Below are positions 45,890-58,047 of a stretch of 64,000 nucleotides of DNA, in pieces. The notes under the pieces are model-generated. The model made no database searches. It was not told where the DNA came from and saw only the letters and a list, made by a program, of their open reading frames with translations. The first letter of the stretch is position 1. Each line of letters begins with the position of its first letter. The translations under genes and the position numbers were made by a program. Source of the stretch: Deroplatys truncata (Eukaryota; Arthropoda; Insecta; Mantodea; Mantidae); contig CM060990.1 of assembly GCA_030765065.1 (NCBI GenBank), forward strand, positions 460,806,321-460,870,320, in the 5' to 3' direction.

Positions 45890-48800
45890 AACGTTCCGTT
45901 CTAGTTTTAGTTCCAGCTGTCTAAAACGTTAAATTATCATTTATTGCAAGCATTTGAATATCAGCTTATTTTATTGGTTTTATTAGTTCATCTTATTCGT
46001 GAAATCGGCCTAGCAATTACAAATCGTGATTTTCAAAATTCTTTGGATAAATCCTAGATTCATGAAGTGACTCGATGATTTATCAATACTTTGACAATCA
46101 TCGTGACATTACATTTTTAAAGATAAACATGAAAAATACTATGCCACCAATCGTATGGACTCAAAAGCTAACATTCACCATCAGCAAATTAGGTGCAACC
46201 ATTTGTGACTTCTAAGGATTTTTGTTCACAAATCCGAGGTAGAACTTTTTGTTATTCTGCATATTTGATCATACGAAAATTCTGTATGGTGAGTAGGATA
46301 TCGAATGCAAATAATACTGGGGTAAATCAAGAGGCCGTGGAGTGATCCAAAGGGCAAAAGGATTCTTTAAATGTCTGTCAGATATGAAAAACTGGTTTCT
46401 GGAGTTACTAAAAAGTTTGGACATTCGTGGTGGCATAGAAAACGTCAATGGACATTCTGTGTTCAATCACTGTTATACGTTTCATGGTATTGCTGTCTGT
46501 TTATGTACGATCCTCGGCCTCGTGCTTCTCTATTTCTTCTAAGGCAAATACAGGCTTTGTCATCCACAGTGCAAAATGAAATATATTAAGGAGCTGAGCC
46601 AAGGATTAAACCATGGGTCCTTTTCAATATTTTAAGTGCGAGGGTGTGATTTAAGCTACGGAACTCCTCCACTTCTATCACAACGCACATTTCTTATACC
46701 GGGATGAGGTAAGACTGTGAGAAGTGAATTTGCTTCTAAATGAGACTCATTGCAATAAACGGCTAGGAGTATCTGCATCCGCACTCACGCCACCCTCGCA
46801 AAGAATAAACGAGGGGGCGAGGTTATTAGGACATGGCAAAGGAATAGGGTGGTCCATGAAACGCGGGGGACGGGAAACTCATTCCATTTCACACGATCAC
46901 GTCCGTCGAGGAGGTAGCTTTAATGCTGAAAATATCCAGTCCAGAAACGAAAAGCCTTGACCTTTAACTCAATAACGGAATCTAACATAGGTTTTGATGT
47001 TGTGTTGAGATTACGTGCATTACTTTTTTGGATGAGCAAAATAGAGCAAACGTTACTTTTTCTCATGTAGTCTCTACGTAATTCCTTCGGGTACAGACGC
47101 AGGAACTGCAGAGGTACTCTTATCTAAAGACGTCTCTGAAGGCTACCTTTACTTCGGCTTCTTATACCAATATCCTGGGACGGAGAACAGGTACGTAACG
47201 AATTGTGTTAAGATTTCTATGCCAAAAGCATAGACAGAAATGCAAGTGCACGAAGATGTGAGGAAAGTGACGGTGATCGAAAACTACCTCTCGTGCTTGC
47301 AAAAGGAATGGCACAAATAAAAGGATGTCTATGCTTACAGATGTCACAGTCATATTTTGACAATCTGTTACCTCATAAGGCGCAGAGAGTAAAACAGCGT
47401 CCATTTAAGTAATTATTGAACGCGACAAGCGACGATTTTTTGTTAAACTACAACTTTATTTTTTGTGTGTTATCCACCACTGCAAGCTCAAACTGTTAAA
47501 CTCTGTTTTAAAATTAATTCGCTTCACAGAATTTAGCATATGTAATCTCAGAGGGTATTTCTTATCCTTTCAGTATTTTGAAAACTCAGTTGTGTTCAAA
47601 CGTTTTCTAAGCCCTCCATATATACTTGCCTTGAAAATTATAAATGCCTATAATTTGAAAGTGCTGGGAGGGGAGTCGGACCAGGGTGAACAATTAATAC
47701 GTTATCCTCTGGCAGCTTTGCGCTTCACTTAGTAGGTATATCCACCATTATAAAAGTGGTAATTTGTTTCCTGCAACAATTAAAATAAAACCATTTAAAT
47801 TTGTAGCCCATTTTGGGGGGTTTCTTATTTCTTAAAAACACGTCTGTTAAAAACTACGCTTTTATCAAAACGGTTAACGTATCGCTGTTTCATGACCCGA
47901 AACTCCCAACAGTAATGTAATCTAATGACAAAAGCAGCTGCAATGCAAGTACTTCGTGGGTATAACCAAGTGGTTTGGAACTATCTCTACACTTAAATTC
48001 TCTCATATTGGTGATCGCTTTCCTTATGTCAGCAACTATCACAGCTAAGATTAAAATTTTGGCACATATTACCTAAACGTAGTTATGAAGCAATTAAGGA
48101 AATTTAGGGTTGCTCAAAATTGTTAAATAGAGTTGCAGTTTGGAAATAAAAATAATTTATTATATTTTTATTTTAAAACATGAGAGCGCTAAACAATAAC
48201 CTCATTTTAAAACTTGTGTGCATCTGCATTTGTGTACAGGAAAAAGCAATAATGGCTTGCTTTTTACATAGAAGTAGATTTAATGGGTTATATATACAAA
48301 ACACCAAAAGTGTGCATTTAGAGTAATTCATTTAACGCTTTAAATACCTGTGATGATAACTGAAATTTTTTCCGCACAATAAGGATGCGGTCATAACTAA
48401 AGTAATAAATAAACATTAGGTGTTTTGAAACAGAATGCGTAGGGGGTAAGAAATGGAAGAAAAGTCCCACCTACTATCGTTGAACAAAACCTACCGCTGT
48501 TAAATTTACATATTTATAACAGATCTTGTCAAGATTAACCAATGTAGAATAACCTAAAACAAAATACAAGATAGTTCCACTCCAAAAATCAGCAAAGATC
48601 ATATGTAATTTTAATTGCATAAGTTTATTAAATAATTCTGTACATAAATAAATATTTTTGTATTCCAAAACACCTAGGTAGTAACTGAGATCCCCAGTGA
48701 CAATTCCATACCGAATGGCACCACAGGAGTTACGAGGCTCACCTTTCATAATTTGCAGGTGCATGGATCATTCGGATACCTTAGATAGCTTGTGCTAAAA

Positions 48801-49110
48801 TCCGTAGTCATTTCACCAGGCAGAGACTTGGGAAACCATCTAAACTCATATTACACTTGCCTTGTACTCTTGCTGCAGCCACGAGGCGGGAATTTAACAA
48901 TTAATTTGCGATTAGAATTGTTTTGTAGTGAGATCATGCAACTTAAACGTCTTATGAATAAGCATTACTAACTTTTGGGTTGAAGGTATCTTGTACCAGC
49001 GCAGGTAAGTATAGGGTATACAACGGAAGGAGACACCTAGCGCAACGCGACCTACATCGATCTATTATGGAAGGGATGAAGTGAAGGAACCACAGGAGGC
49101 TACAGCTCGC
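45890..49110. other. Unassigned stretch
   Basis: Mostly AT-rich, with GC-richer patches near 46720-46960 and 47100-47400. Open frames there (78 and 80 codons) have no recognisable motif. Confidence 0.35.
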
Positions 49111-49116
49111 AGACAG

Positions 49117-49371
49117 TCACAGAGACGCGTGGAAGTTCCGAACACTTCCTAGCTCGAAGACGTGGCTCACTACTGGAGCTAACCGGAGAGGGCGACGAGA
49201 AGACCTTACAACCAGCCTTCTGGCTTTCGCGGGGAATATTCTTTCTTTGGAGCAAGCATCCGCGTCATCGGTCCGGCACTGCTTCACACGGCGATACCTG
49301 GAAGCACACCTGAAAAATGAGAGGGAAATGATGGAAAAGAAATAGTGGTAGAAGAGAAACCACCGCAACAT
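49117..49371 (-). CDS. Speculative exon or short ORF with acceptor-like site
   Basis: This 84-codon minus-strand frame starts with a hydrophobic, signal-like stretch (MLRWFLFYHYFFSIISLSFF) and continues into a basic, cysteine-containing segment (CASRYRRVKQCRTDDADAC). Between the two, a polypyrimidine run and 'tttttcag' near 49312 form a good 3' splice-acceptor candidate, so the downstream part could be an exon and the hydrophobic part intron. The block is GC-richer than its surroundings. No family is recognised. Confidence 0.15.
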   Translation of the reverse strand: MLRWFLFYHYFFSIISLSFFRCASRYRRVKQCRTDDADACSKERIFPAKARRLVVRSSRRPLRLAPVVSHVFELGSVRNFHASL

Positions 49372-52300
49372 TCACCGTACCGCCCAGGAAAAACCCGAGG
49401 TCAGAGAGGGCTGTCTACAAGAAGAAAAGAACCTGGACCTCCCTACTGCGAGCCTCTCACATTACCGGTTCGTACCAGTATAAAGCTGACCAAGGTCTTC
49501 TGTCGCAATTGATATATGAATGCATAGTAGGTATCCATCTAGCCTAACAGGTTCACCGCTTGTAAGAGTACTACTTGCACACTCTATACTCAAGCCTTGT
49601 ACTACTTCACTAGTGCTCTGAGAAATTCAAAGATGATGAACGTTGTTGAATCGCTGAATATTCTCAAGATGTCACTGACATCATAGCCTCCAATGCACAC
49701 CGTCCATCAGGTCTCTGTTCTTCACTTTCGTATTTGCCATAAACAATATGTTTAGGAAATGCAGGCGACGGAGTACAACACATTATGTCTGTTAGCCTTT
49801 TTTCTCACACTTTGAGGGTTGGATTGTTGCATTTTTCCCCTGGCTTCTCCTTGTAGCATCGTCCCTACTTCTCCGCCCACCTTATTGCCATCTTTGTCTT
49901 CTAACTCCACTTAGTCCAGAAATCTTCCGTCTCCCTTCCACACAAGCTAATAACTTTCTCAGAAGACGGCAGCCCGCTTTATTTAAACGAAGCAACAGAA
50001 AAGAGGCTCAATTAAAATAAAAATTCCTCAGCTCGTTGTTTAGGAATGGCTCGCCATTTCAATGGCAAAGGCTGAACAAGTAACCTCCCGCCCGATTCTC
50101 TTTGCCTACCGCCGCAAGTTTTCGGATGACAACGACAATGCTTATGATGATGGTGATGGGAGATTGGCTTGGCGGAGGAAACGAAAGGTTTCTTCACGCC
50201 TTGGATGCGGAAAAGGGGAAGGAGGTAAGTGGAAATTGAGGGTTCTGGGTTTCACATCAACCATAAAAACTAATTCTGTGGGTTTTATCCAAGAGAAACA
50301 GCTTCTTCTGAACTAGCGGAGCTATGCTATTACTTGCTTCGTTCTTACTTTCTTGCTTCCTTCACTTCTTTCAGTGGTTACCCTCGCCATCCTTTGTATT
50401 CATCCGCGATATTCAAACATGAACAAAGAAACCACACACAATAGCTTTCTCATTTGCAAATAAATATTGTATTAGAGGATGCATGTTCTTTGTACGTTTA
50501 ATACCCTTTCGCTGTAATACATTAGCCGAGGAAAACAAATACCATAATCACTTCTGTACAGATAACACCCGCCAGAGTTATCGTACGTATAACCATACAT
50601 ACAAGTTCGTATTTTAGCATTTAATCATTTTATATCCTACAAGGAATTGAAATTGCGCTTGTCCAATAATTATTGAAATACACAAAACCGAGTACTTTGG
50701 ATTATTTTTAACCCACTTAAATGAGTAAGTTTTAATATACGTACGACACTCTACAACCATAGGTATGTTAAAATTCGATTAAGATAAAGTGTGAATAGGA
50801 AGTTGTGGTTGTAAAGGATTTGATAATGATGGTGATGTTCTAGAAATAAAAAATATTATGTGTTGTATTAACACGACTTTCTCAAACCACTTTCGTTTAT
50901 TTTTATATAGCTTCTACTAACTATGACCACAAAAGCTAATTTTCCATCTACTCCATGTTAATTGAGATAAGCACTTGCAAAAATAGTGGAATTGCACATT
51001 TCGTTGTACGTACAAGGTTTACACACGCCACTTTAGAAGGGAAGCAGGGGATTTGGGATTTAGTATTTTGGCTACAAGGTGGATGTAACTTTCTCTGTGT
51101 AGAGTTAATATCTGTTACGTAAAGTTATAATTTCTTGATATACATTTAAAACACCAATTCCTTATTATAAGCTCTTCGTACATACAGATGTGAATTTTAA
51201 TTACCAATATCCACATTAGCCGGCAAAACGATCCCTACTACTTTATAACTACTTTTCTTTCTGTTTTCTTTCTTTATTTCTTTCATGTTATAACCTAAAT
51301 GACTAGGGGAGAGCGGGGAAGGAAGTTCGGGGAGCTAAAAATAGCACTGTTATATTAAGGTTTAGTCACCAATTTTTATAGTGTACTATTTTATCAAGTT
51401 CTATTCCAGCAGTCTATTTTGTGTCTAACGGATACATTTTCATGCATTTCTTTTTTCTATAACCATAAATGAAGCATTTTAAAGGTCTTGCGCTAGAAAA
51501 TACCTCACTATATTCTTAAAATATCTATGGCATAAAAACGAAAGCTTATTTTACCACTTAGAAAAAATCTTAATTAGATCAAAGTTTACAATTAATTAAA
51601 GTTTCCGTAAGTGCAAATGGAACTACAAGCAATGGAGAGATTACTTGAGAAATCAAATGACAGAAAGCTTATATTTTAAGTATAATAATTATTTTGCTTG
51701 TATAATTTGAATTTTATTGTTACATTCTTTCAAGCCCTTGTGCTGTATATTAACGCGAGAGAAAGAGAAAGAAAAAGAAAAAAAGAGACAATGTGAATGT
51801 ATGCGCGCTCGTATACGAGTGTAACATTTGAAATCAGTTCATTCCATTTTAATAATTCTTTCCTCCATTGAAAAGCCCTGTGTTTTCCAACGGCTTCCAG
51901 CTACAGAATATTTTCAAACAAAGCATGGGTAAAAGTGCTATTGAGAGCTAATTTTACTCAAATTCTGTAAACGTGTTAAACGCAATGTTATATATAATTT
52001 TAAAGATATTAATTCTTTATGTAATTTTACTGTGTTTTCAAAACAAAGTATTTCAAGTTTAAACTTTTTTAATTTCCGAATTTTTTTACAAAGTAATGTT
52101 ACTCGTTTACAAATTATTGCATAGCGTTTAGAGAATCGAAATTTTTTTTCTCCTTAATTTACACTAACCTTTTTTTCCAATAAAATCGGAATGGGCATAT
52201 TTAACCATAAAAATATAAGAAGCTACCCACTCCATTAAAAAACCTAATTTCATTGAATCTTATAAAAATGTGAATATATTTAAAAATAATTGCATTGAAT

Positions 52301-53500
52301 TCAAGCAGAAACTCACTTTAAAACACAAAAATGTTCGAAACATTGAACAAAGGAATTAGGTTATTGTGTTTTTAAAAAACAAACGATGTTTACATTATTA
52401 AATAAGAACGTTTAAATAAGCTCAATTTACAAAACTGAAGGGAATTATGAAATGTTCATGCATGTAAAACAAATATAGACTAAAATAGAAAAAACTACTT
52501 ATAAACATTTTTATGAAATGTCACATAATTTTCAAATTTCAGGACCTGGCCAAACAAAGAGCATACCCTACAATTTTCAATAACTTCCCTTGCATTATTT
52601 TTCAACATACAAATACACACTGTTTGACCAATATGGCCCACATTTCGTGCACTTGTTACATAGGATCATATTATATGAACATTGTATGTTAAATTGCAAC
52701 TAAGCTGCTTGTACAAAATTGCTTCGTCTGTTCCATTCTGGGTGAAACGTTGCAACTTTTAAAACTATAGCATCGGTAAGAATTACGGGGCACATTACAA
52801 CTTTCAAAACTACCACACCTTATTTCAGCCCTCACATACCTACATGCTGACCAACCATAAGAAAGCTTTGAACATCCTTTTAGGATCCGGCGGAAGACAC
52901 AGAGTATCTTACAGTTTTTAAAAGCTACCCTTAGCCCATACTTTAAACCACTTAAAATTCTAAACTTATACTGCACAAAACATTGTAAATTTGCGTTTTA
53001 AGACCAGCAGAAAGAATCAGGTTATTTAGGGACATTAATCCTTAGTTACTTGTACAGCAAATGAAACAGGTCTTACTTCTGTTACTGACATTGTAGGGAC
53101 CGGATGAAATTTACGCTAATTTAAATTTTATATCAGGAAACCCTGATACTTAGATTTCAGAAATAAAAATGCACACGCAGATTTTAATATAAGAAAATTA
53201 ATAAACGACATATTGGATGAGCAACGGGGTAAATTTAGTAGGAGCTTTATGAACAGCTAAACTTGGTTGTCGGAACGATAAAATACATAAGTGGAAATAT
53301 TGTGAAGAAGCGCAACTACTACAGAAATACCGCTCTCAAAACACGACACCTTAACCACCCCGGCGTAATTACGCTCCACAGATTGTAATTAAGAAACCCA
53401 GTGCTAGGGGTTGCGAATCTTTTGTAGTGGGCTTGGAAGAGACGTATACCGGCAGACAGACAGACAGTAAGAAGAGTATCGTGTAGTCTATATAGTCCAA
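49372..53500. other. Unassigned stretch, partly GC-richer
   Basis: 49400-50320 is GC-richer. A plus-strand frame at 50062-50316 is followed internally by a consensus-like donor GGAGGTAAGTGG near 50220, but no domain is recognisable. 50330-53500 is AT-rich, with an AG-rich tract near 51755-51790 and nothing else identified. Confidence 0.35.
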
Positions 53501-53900
53501 ATCTTCATTCATTCCATGACACTTCTTTCCCACAATTATCTCGTGGGCGCTAAGGCTCTACCCCTCCGCTCGCCCCGAGTGCATGTTAATCTTCCGTTCT
53601 CTCTGATCCGCGGATGGAGAGAGCTTTTTCTTTCTTCATCTCTTTTTCCATTCCTATCGCCCTCTCCTTCTGCCTCACCCTCTCCTCCTTATTTCCTTTG
53701 TAAGGTCCGACATGAACAAAGCCCAAAATTCTCTCCGTTTCATGTTGTTTTCTCTCGTCGGCATTTTGAAATGCTGAAACCTCTTCCGACCCGGACAGTG
53801 CGTATGCCAAGCAACCTAGCGCTAGACATCGCTATCACCGCGATGCTAAAGAGACGGAGCAAAACCTAAGGCTCTTTTTATATACCATTATTTACTTATT
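53501..53900. other. CT-rich, GC-richer block
   Basis: A 117-codon plus-strand frame (53516-53869) runs through a pyrimidine-rich low-complexity zone (53620-53700). There is no motif or splice evidence. It could be an old UTR or repeat fragment. Confidence 0.25.
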
Positions 53901-54591
53901 CCGACTCCAAGCTTCCCTCCGCCTGCCTCTCGGGTTCGTCAGTGAATACGTTTAATTTGTAAATCACAGCGATCATTAATATTTTGTGGAGGCTCCCCCC
54001 GATTAAACAGGCTTGTTTTAATTGCAAAAGTTCCGCAAGGAGCAAGAGTGGCAGCGATATGAAAAACGAAAATCACAGTTACGGACGGAAAGAGGAGAAT
54101 ACGCTGAAAGGGGGATATACAGCACAAGAGTGCGGTTAAAGAAAGCAACGCCAACCTGTTCTGTAGTTACCGATAATCTACAGATGACGAGGGTTCCATG
54201 TCGAATCTTATACAAATATAAACAGATCAATTTCTGAAATAATCTTTTAGCTTAGATCTCAAAGCCATGATAATGAAACTTGTCAGTTATGCACATCGTT
54301 TGCAATTAGTACTTTATCAATGCGTACAGGGTATGTTAACGTGTAGTATTTTATCAATGCGCACAGCTGTGTATGTTAACGTGTTAATCTCAAATTTGGG
54401 ACAAACGTTTTGCAATTTTCATGTATTTGTGGCGTTTTCGCAGAATTTATACGAAATATTAAAATCGAAGAAAAGAAAATACAGCACCTAAAGCTAATTT
54501 CAAGAGAAAACCTGCAGAATATTGCTTACTTATAATACCAGCACGTATATAGGAATTTTACATATTTCATACGTATAATTATTTTCAAAAA

Positions 54592-54765
54592 TAACGAAAC
54601 ATTTTCCCTTGCAAAGGGTTGTTTGCGTCGGAGGGATTTTCTTGAAAATCTTCATCTCACATCCTTGGAAGATACTGAACATAAATACCAAGTTTGGTAT
54701 TTACCCGACATTTCGTTTTTGAGTTACGCTTTACACACGCACGCGCGCGCGGATCTTTTTCAAAT
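54592..54765 (-). repeat. Repeat family H, partial copy 4a
   Basis: Reverse orientation. 'gattttcttgaaaatcttca', 'gaagatactgaacataaa' and 'taccaagtttggtattta' correspond to the reverse complement of 33365-33470. It ends in an alternating CA/CG tract at 54734-54752, where other copies have their dinucleotide tract. Confidence 0.65.
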
Positions 54766-54884
54766 AAGTTGTTTTATTCGTAAGGCCTCAAGACATCTCA
54801 GCAGCCCATCAGTAACATACTTATTAGTTGCTACAAGTTCTCATTGATATAACATAACATAAATGAATCAGAATCAAATCATCA

Positions 54885-55044
54885 TTGTCATCATTCAGTT
54901 ATTCTCGTGATGTCATGAAAAGAGCATGAAATTCCTTGATCAGTATATAGTGAATTGCCTACCGATTGGGTCCCCTGTATCCAGCTTGTACGTAGGTACA
55001 ACGAAAAGTGTCGAAGTTATTTTTGCAAGCATTTATCTCGATTA
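54885..55044 (+). repeat. Repeat family H, partial copy 4b, opposite orientation to 4a
   Basis: Forward orientation. 'cattcagtt', 'tctcgtgatgtcatg-aaaga' and 'catttatctcgatta' follow the order at 33795-33960. Its right end is the target site of a SINE-B. Confidence 0.55.
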
Positions 55045-55310
55045 AAATTGAGTTTTTCATTTATGGACTCTTTTTAACTACTATGGTTGTTAGCGTCCCA
55101 TTCTATACTGAGAGTGAAGGAACGGAAATTTTGCTCGGAGGCCTCCTTTACAGGCTCGAGATTCTTTTATGTGCCATAAATCTACGACACGGGACCACCG
55201 GCTTTATTCCCCTTCCGAAGGAAGCCATGCTAAGGATTCTTAGGCTCGAAAAGTTCAACGCGCTCCGCCCGGTTTGAACCCGCGACCTCGGGAACTAGAG
55301 GCTAGCATGT
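55045..55310 (-). mobile_element. tRNA-derived SINE, family B (copy 5)
   Basis: Minus-strand copy with tail, body and the B-box half of the head ('ggtttgaacccgcgacctcg'). It stops within the head at 'gctagcatgt'. ATCTCGATTA at 55035-55044 and ATCTTGATTA at 55311-55320 form a 10-bp TSD with one mismatch. Confidence 0.9.
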
Positions 55311-55434
55311 ATCTTGATTATAATGAATTAAATAGAAAAAATAGCTCTTGTAATTATAGTTTGTGGAAGCCATATAAAATTTAACTGGATAGAGAAGATC
55401 ATGTTAATATAACACCATTTTTTTCTGTCTAGAC

Positions 55435-55590
55435 CAGAGGTGGCGAAAACGTGATTCGCGAGTTATTTTGACTCGCAGGCGCACGTTCCCTCTCTGCAAC
55501 CGTCCGTTTGATTTTCACATGCTGCTGAGTGACGCCGTGCGTGTTGCATATTTGGTGACTCGCGAAAGGAAGTCGTTTTCGCCACCCTTG
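55435..55590. mobile_element. 156-bp hAT-type MITE with perfect 8-bp TSD
   Basis: The left end CAGAGGTGGCGAAAACG and right end CGTTTTCGCCACCCTTG are inverted repeats, with further inner pairing ('actcgc' and 'gcgagt' blocks). GTCTAGAC occurs immediately on both sides (55427-55434 and 55591-55598). An 8-bp TSD with CAG-type ends is diagnostic of hAT elements. No coding capacity; it would have been moved in trans. Confidence 0.92.
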
Positions 55591-55814
55591 GTCTAGACCA
55601 TCACCATCATTATAAAATCCTCTAGGGTTGTGCGTTCTACCAGCAACGTTCAGAAAAGAGTAGTTTAAATGCAACGAAATAAGCAGAGGAAATTTTAACT
55701 TTTTCCTTCTTTGAACCGGAGTTGCGCAATCTTGAAGAATAGACATAATTGCCTTACATATTACAACATAGATTCTTACTCAGGTTATGGATCTTACGAA
55801 AACCAGCCCAAAGC

Positions 55815-56370
55815 GCATATGGCACCAGAGGCGATGAACACTGATGATAGTCGTCCTCCGTGGTGTAGTGGTTACCATGCTAGTCTCTAGTTCCCGAGGT
55901 CGCGGGTTTAAACCCGGCAGAGGGCGATGGATTTTTCGGGCGTAAAAATCCTTAGGATGGCTTCCTTCGGAAGGGAAGTAAAGCCGGTGGTCCCGTGTTT
56001 TAGATTTACGGCAGTTAAAAGATCCTCAAGCCTGATAAAGAGGCCTCTGAGCAAAATTACTGGTCTTTCACGCCCAATATAGAATGGGACCTTATGGACC
56101 ATAACAATTAAAGAGCATCCATAAATAAAACTCCATTTCATTTCAGCACTGATGATATATGAGATAAAATGATAATTGGGAAAGGAAATTTGGGAAGAAA
56201 ATGTTCCAGGCCTAAGTTTAGGTTACCTCCCCGGCATCTGTCAGTTATGGGGACTGAGGAAAACCTGGAAAATATCTGTCAGGAGGAACGGTCCTGGTGG
56301 GATTTGAATCGCAGACCTCTCGTTCATGAGCCCAATCCTTAACGACCTCGCACACCCGTATTGGTAAGAA
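55815..56370 (-). mobile_element. tRNA-derived SINE, family A (copy 4), split by SINE-B
   Basis: The 3' part ('atggcaccagaggcgatg') is at 55818-55849. The remainder ('gataattgggaaaggaaatt', 'ggactgaggaaaacctgg', 'cggtcctggtgggatttgaa', 'taacgacctcgcac') is at 56158-56370. A SINE-B lies between the two halves. Confidence 0.9.
55850..56146 (+). mobile_element. tRNA-derived SINE, family B (copy 6), nested in SINE-A
   Basis: The best-preserved full-length copy: GTCGTCCTCCGTGGTGTAGTG head with A-box and B-box (GGTTTAAACCC near 55905), the complete body and an 'aataaaactccattt' tail. CACTGATGATA at 55839-55849 and 56147-56157 is a perfect 11-bp TSD made of SINE-A sequence. Confidence 0.95.
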
Positions 56371-58045
56371 GAATATGTGAACCAACGTTTGTGTTATATG
56401 TATAGCATCCATCATCCTAACCGTACCAATGATGAGAGCACGTGGTTTTATATATCTGTCTTTGAAAGAATTTTGCAAGGCTTTTTAGTTGCATAGAAGA
56501 ATTCTGTAAGTTCAAAGAAGTTGTAAACAAAACCACGTGACAAGGAAGTACGTCGTTGGTTGGTGGGCGAACTATAACTTTTCCCGCTTAGCAGGCCAAC
56601 TCTTCTTTTACATAAAAGAGTTCGGTTCAGATCTTAACAGTTTGTCATTATTCTTGTGCAAAGAAATTTAAAAAAATCATTACTGTAACGGTTCAATTTA
56701 TGAAACAAAATATTTTCGTTCAGATTCACCCACAACTAACTGAACTGTTATAGCAGGGTTTATGAGGCTACGGCAGAAGCTGTAATTCGTCTATGGCTTC
56801 CAGATAAGCCGTCGCGTCAGTGTAGTCCTTGCCATGTGGTGTATGTGATGAGAAAATATTACTTTCGAGGGTGTCCTCCGTCACTGTGGAAGAACATACA
56901 TGTGGGAAGTGGAAAAAGAAAATTGTGCTAAATGTTTTTAACAAATTCTGCAAAAAATATCCATCTTTAATCGACAATGCATGTAGTTAGCTGTTATCTT
57001 GCAATACTTGAACTTAATGATAGAGAATTGTAGCTCGGATTGTTTGCGTTGCGTTTGTTTTGTGTTACATTTTCTAACCTATCGAGCTCATCATTATTTT
57101 CTAACCTATCGGGTTCATCATTTTGTTAACTTGTTGATTCATAAAAGTTTCAAGCAAAAGTGGTATACTGATTTTAGTCATAAAATGAATGATATCTAAA
57201 ATCTAGAGTTAAGAGCAATCCTGTATCTTCAATCACATGCGGAATAGTAGGTAAGTAGAGACGCCGAACCGTTCAGGTACCACTTTTATCTACCTACTCT
57301 TAGTATTATGTGTAGAAGTTCAGGATATAAGGCAAAGTATAAGAATACAGCATACAAAATATTTAAGAGCTAATGATACCCAAGCTGTCGTATGCTGTCT
57401 GGAGCAATTTCCTCTAGCGGGTACTTAGTTCCCGTCATCCCTCCACATGGTGCTGCCATGTACCCGGCGGAGTGATACATTAAGGTTTGTTTACTTCTAC
57501 TTTGAACTTAGAGCGAAACTGGTATAGCTATCTATTTCTGATATTATTTCAGTTATTCATATTTTGCATAAGGGATGGATTGCGTTAGAATACATTCCTT
57601 TTAATTCGGTACAGAAATCAATTTTGTTGTATATTTCACAGTTAATAATAATAATAATAATAATAATAACAACAACAATAAAAGACGAAGTTGCAAGGTC
57701 GCGCAATGCATGTCGTGCGTGTTACAGTTCAGCATGCCTGCACTATGATGCCAAGAGCTTTCCTACGCAGCTTCCCCGCACTACTCGTTTTTTTTTTAAC
57801 ATGAATTACAAACGAAATAAGAAGCGTAGAAGAAAACTTTGTTAGGAAGAATGTGTTTCAGTTATGCCGAAATAAAAGACAGCTGCAGTTATCGTGTACT
57901 GTTTCGAATTGTTTTGGGAACATGAAAAGAAACACATCAATAAACTTATCAACAACCTTTCATAGTTATACCGAAATCATTTTGTTGTGCACATTGCGTT
58001 TTGAGGGGTAAAAACTGCAACCCTTCCAGGTAGGGTGAGCCTGTA
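56371..58045. other. Unassigned stretch with (AAT)n
   Basis: AAT/AAC repeat at 57642-57678. Nothing else is recognised. Confidence 0.45.
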
Positions 58046-58047
58046 TA

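Noticed and set aside
55429-55746. 105-codon minus-strand frame
   Set aside because: Much of it lies over the hAT MITE and does not extend as a domain on either side.
57240-57300. Short inverted sequence AGTAGGTA...TACCTACT
   Set aside because: Only about 8 bp of pairing and no TSD; likely chance.
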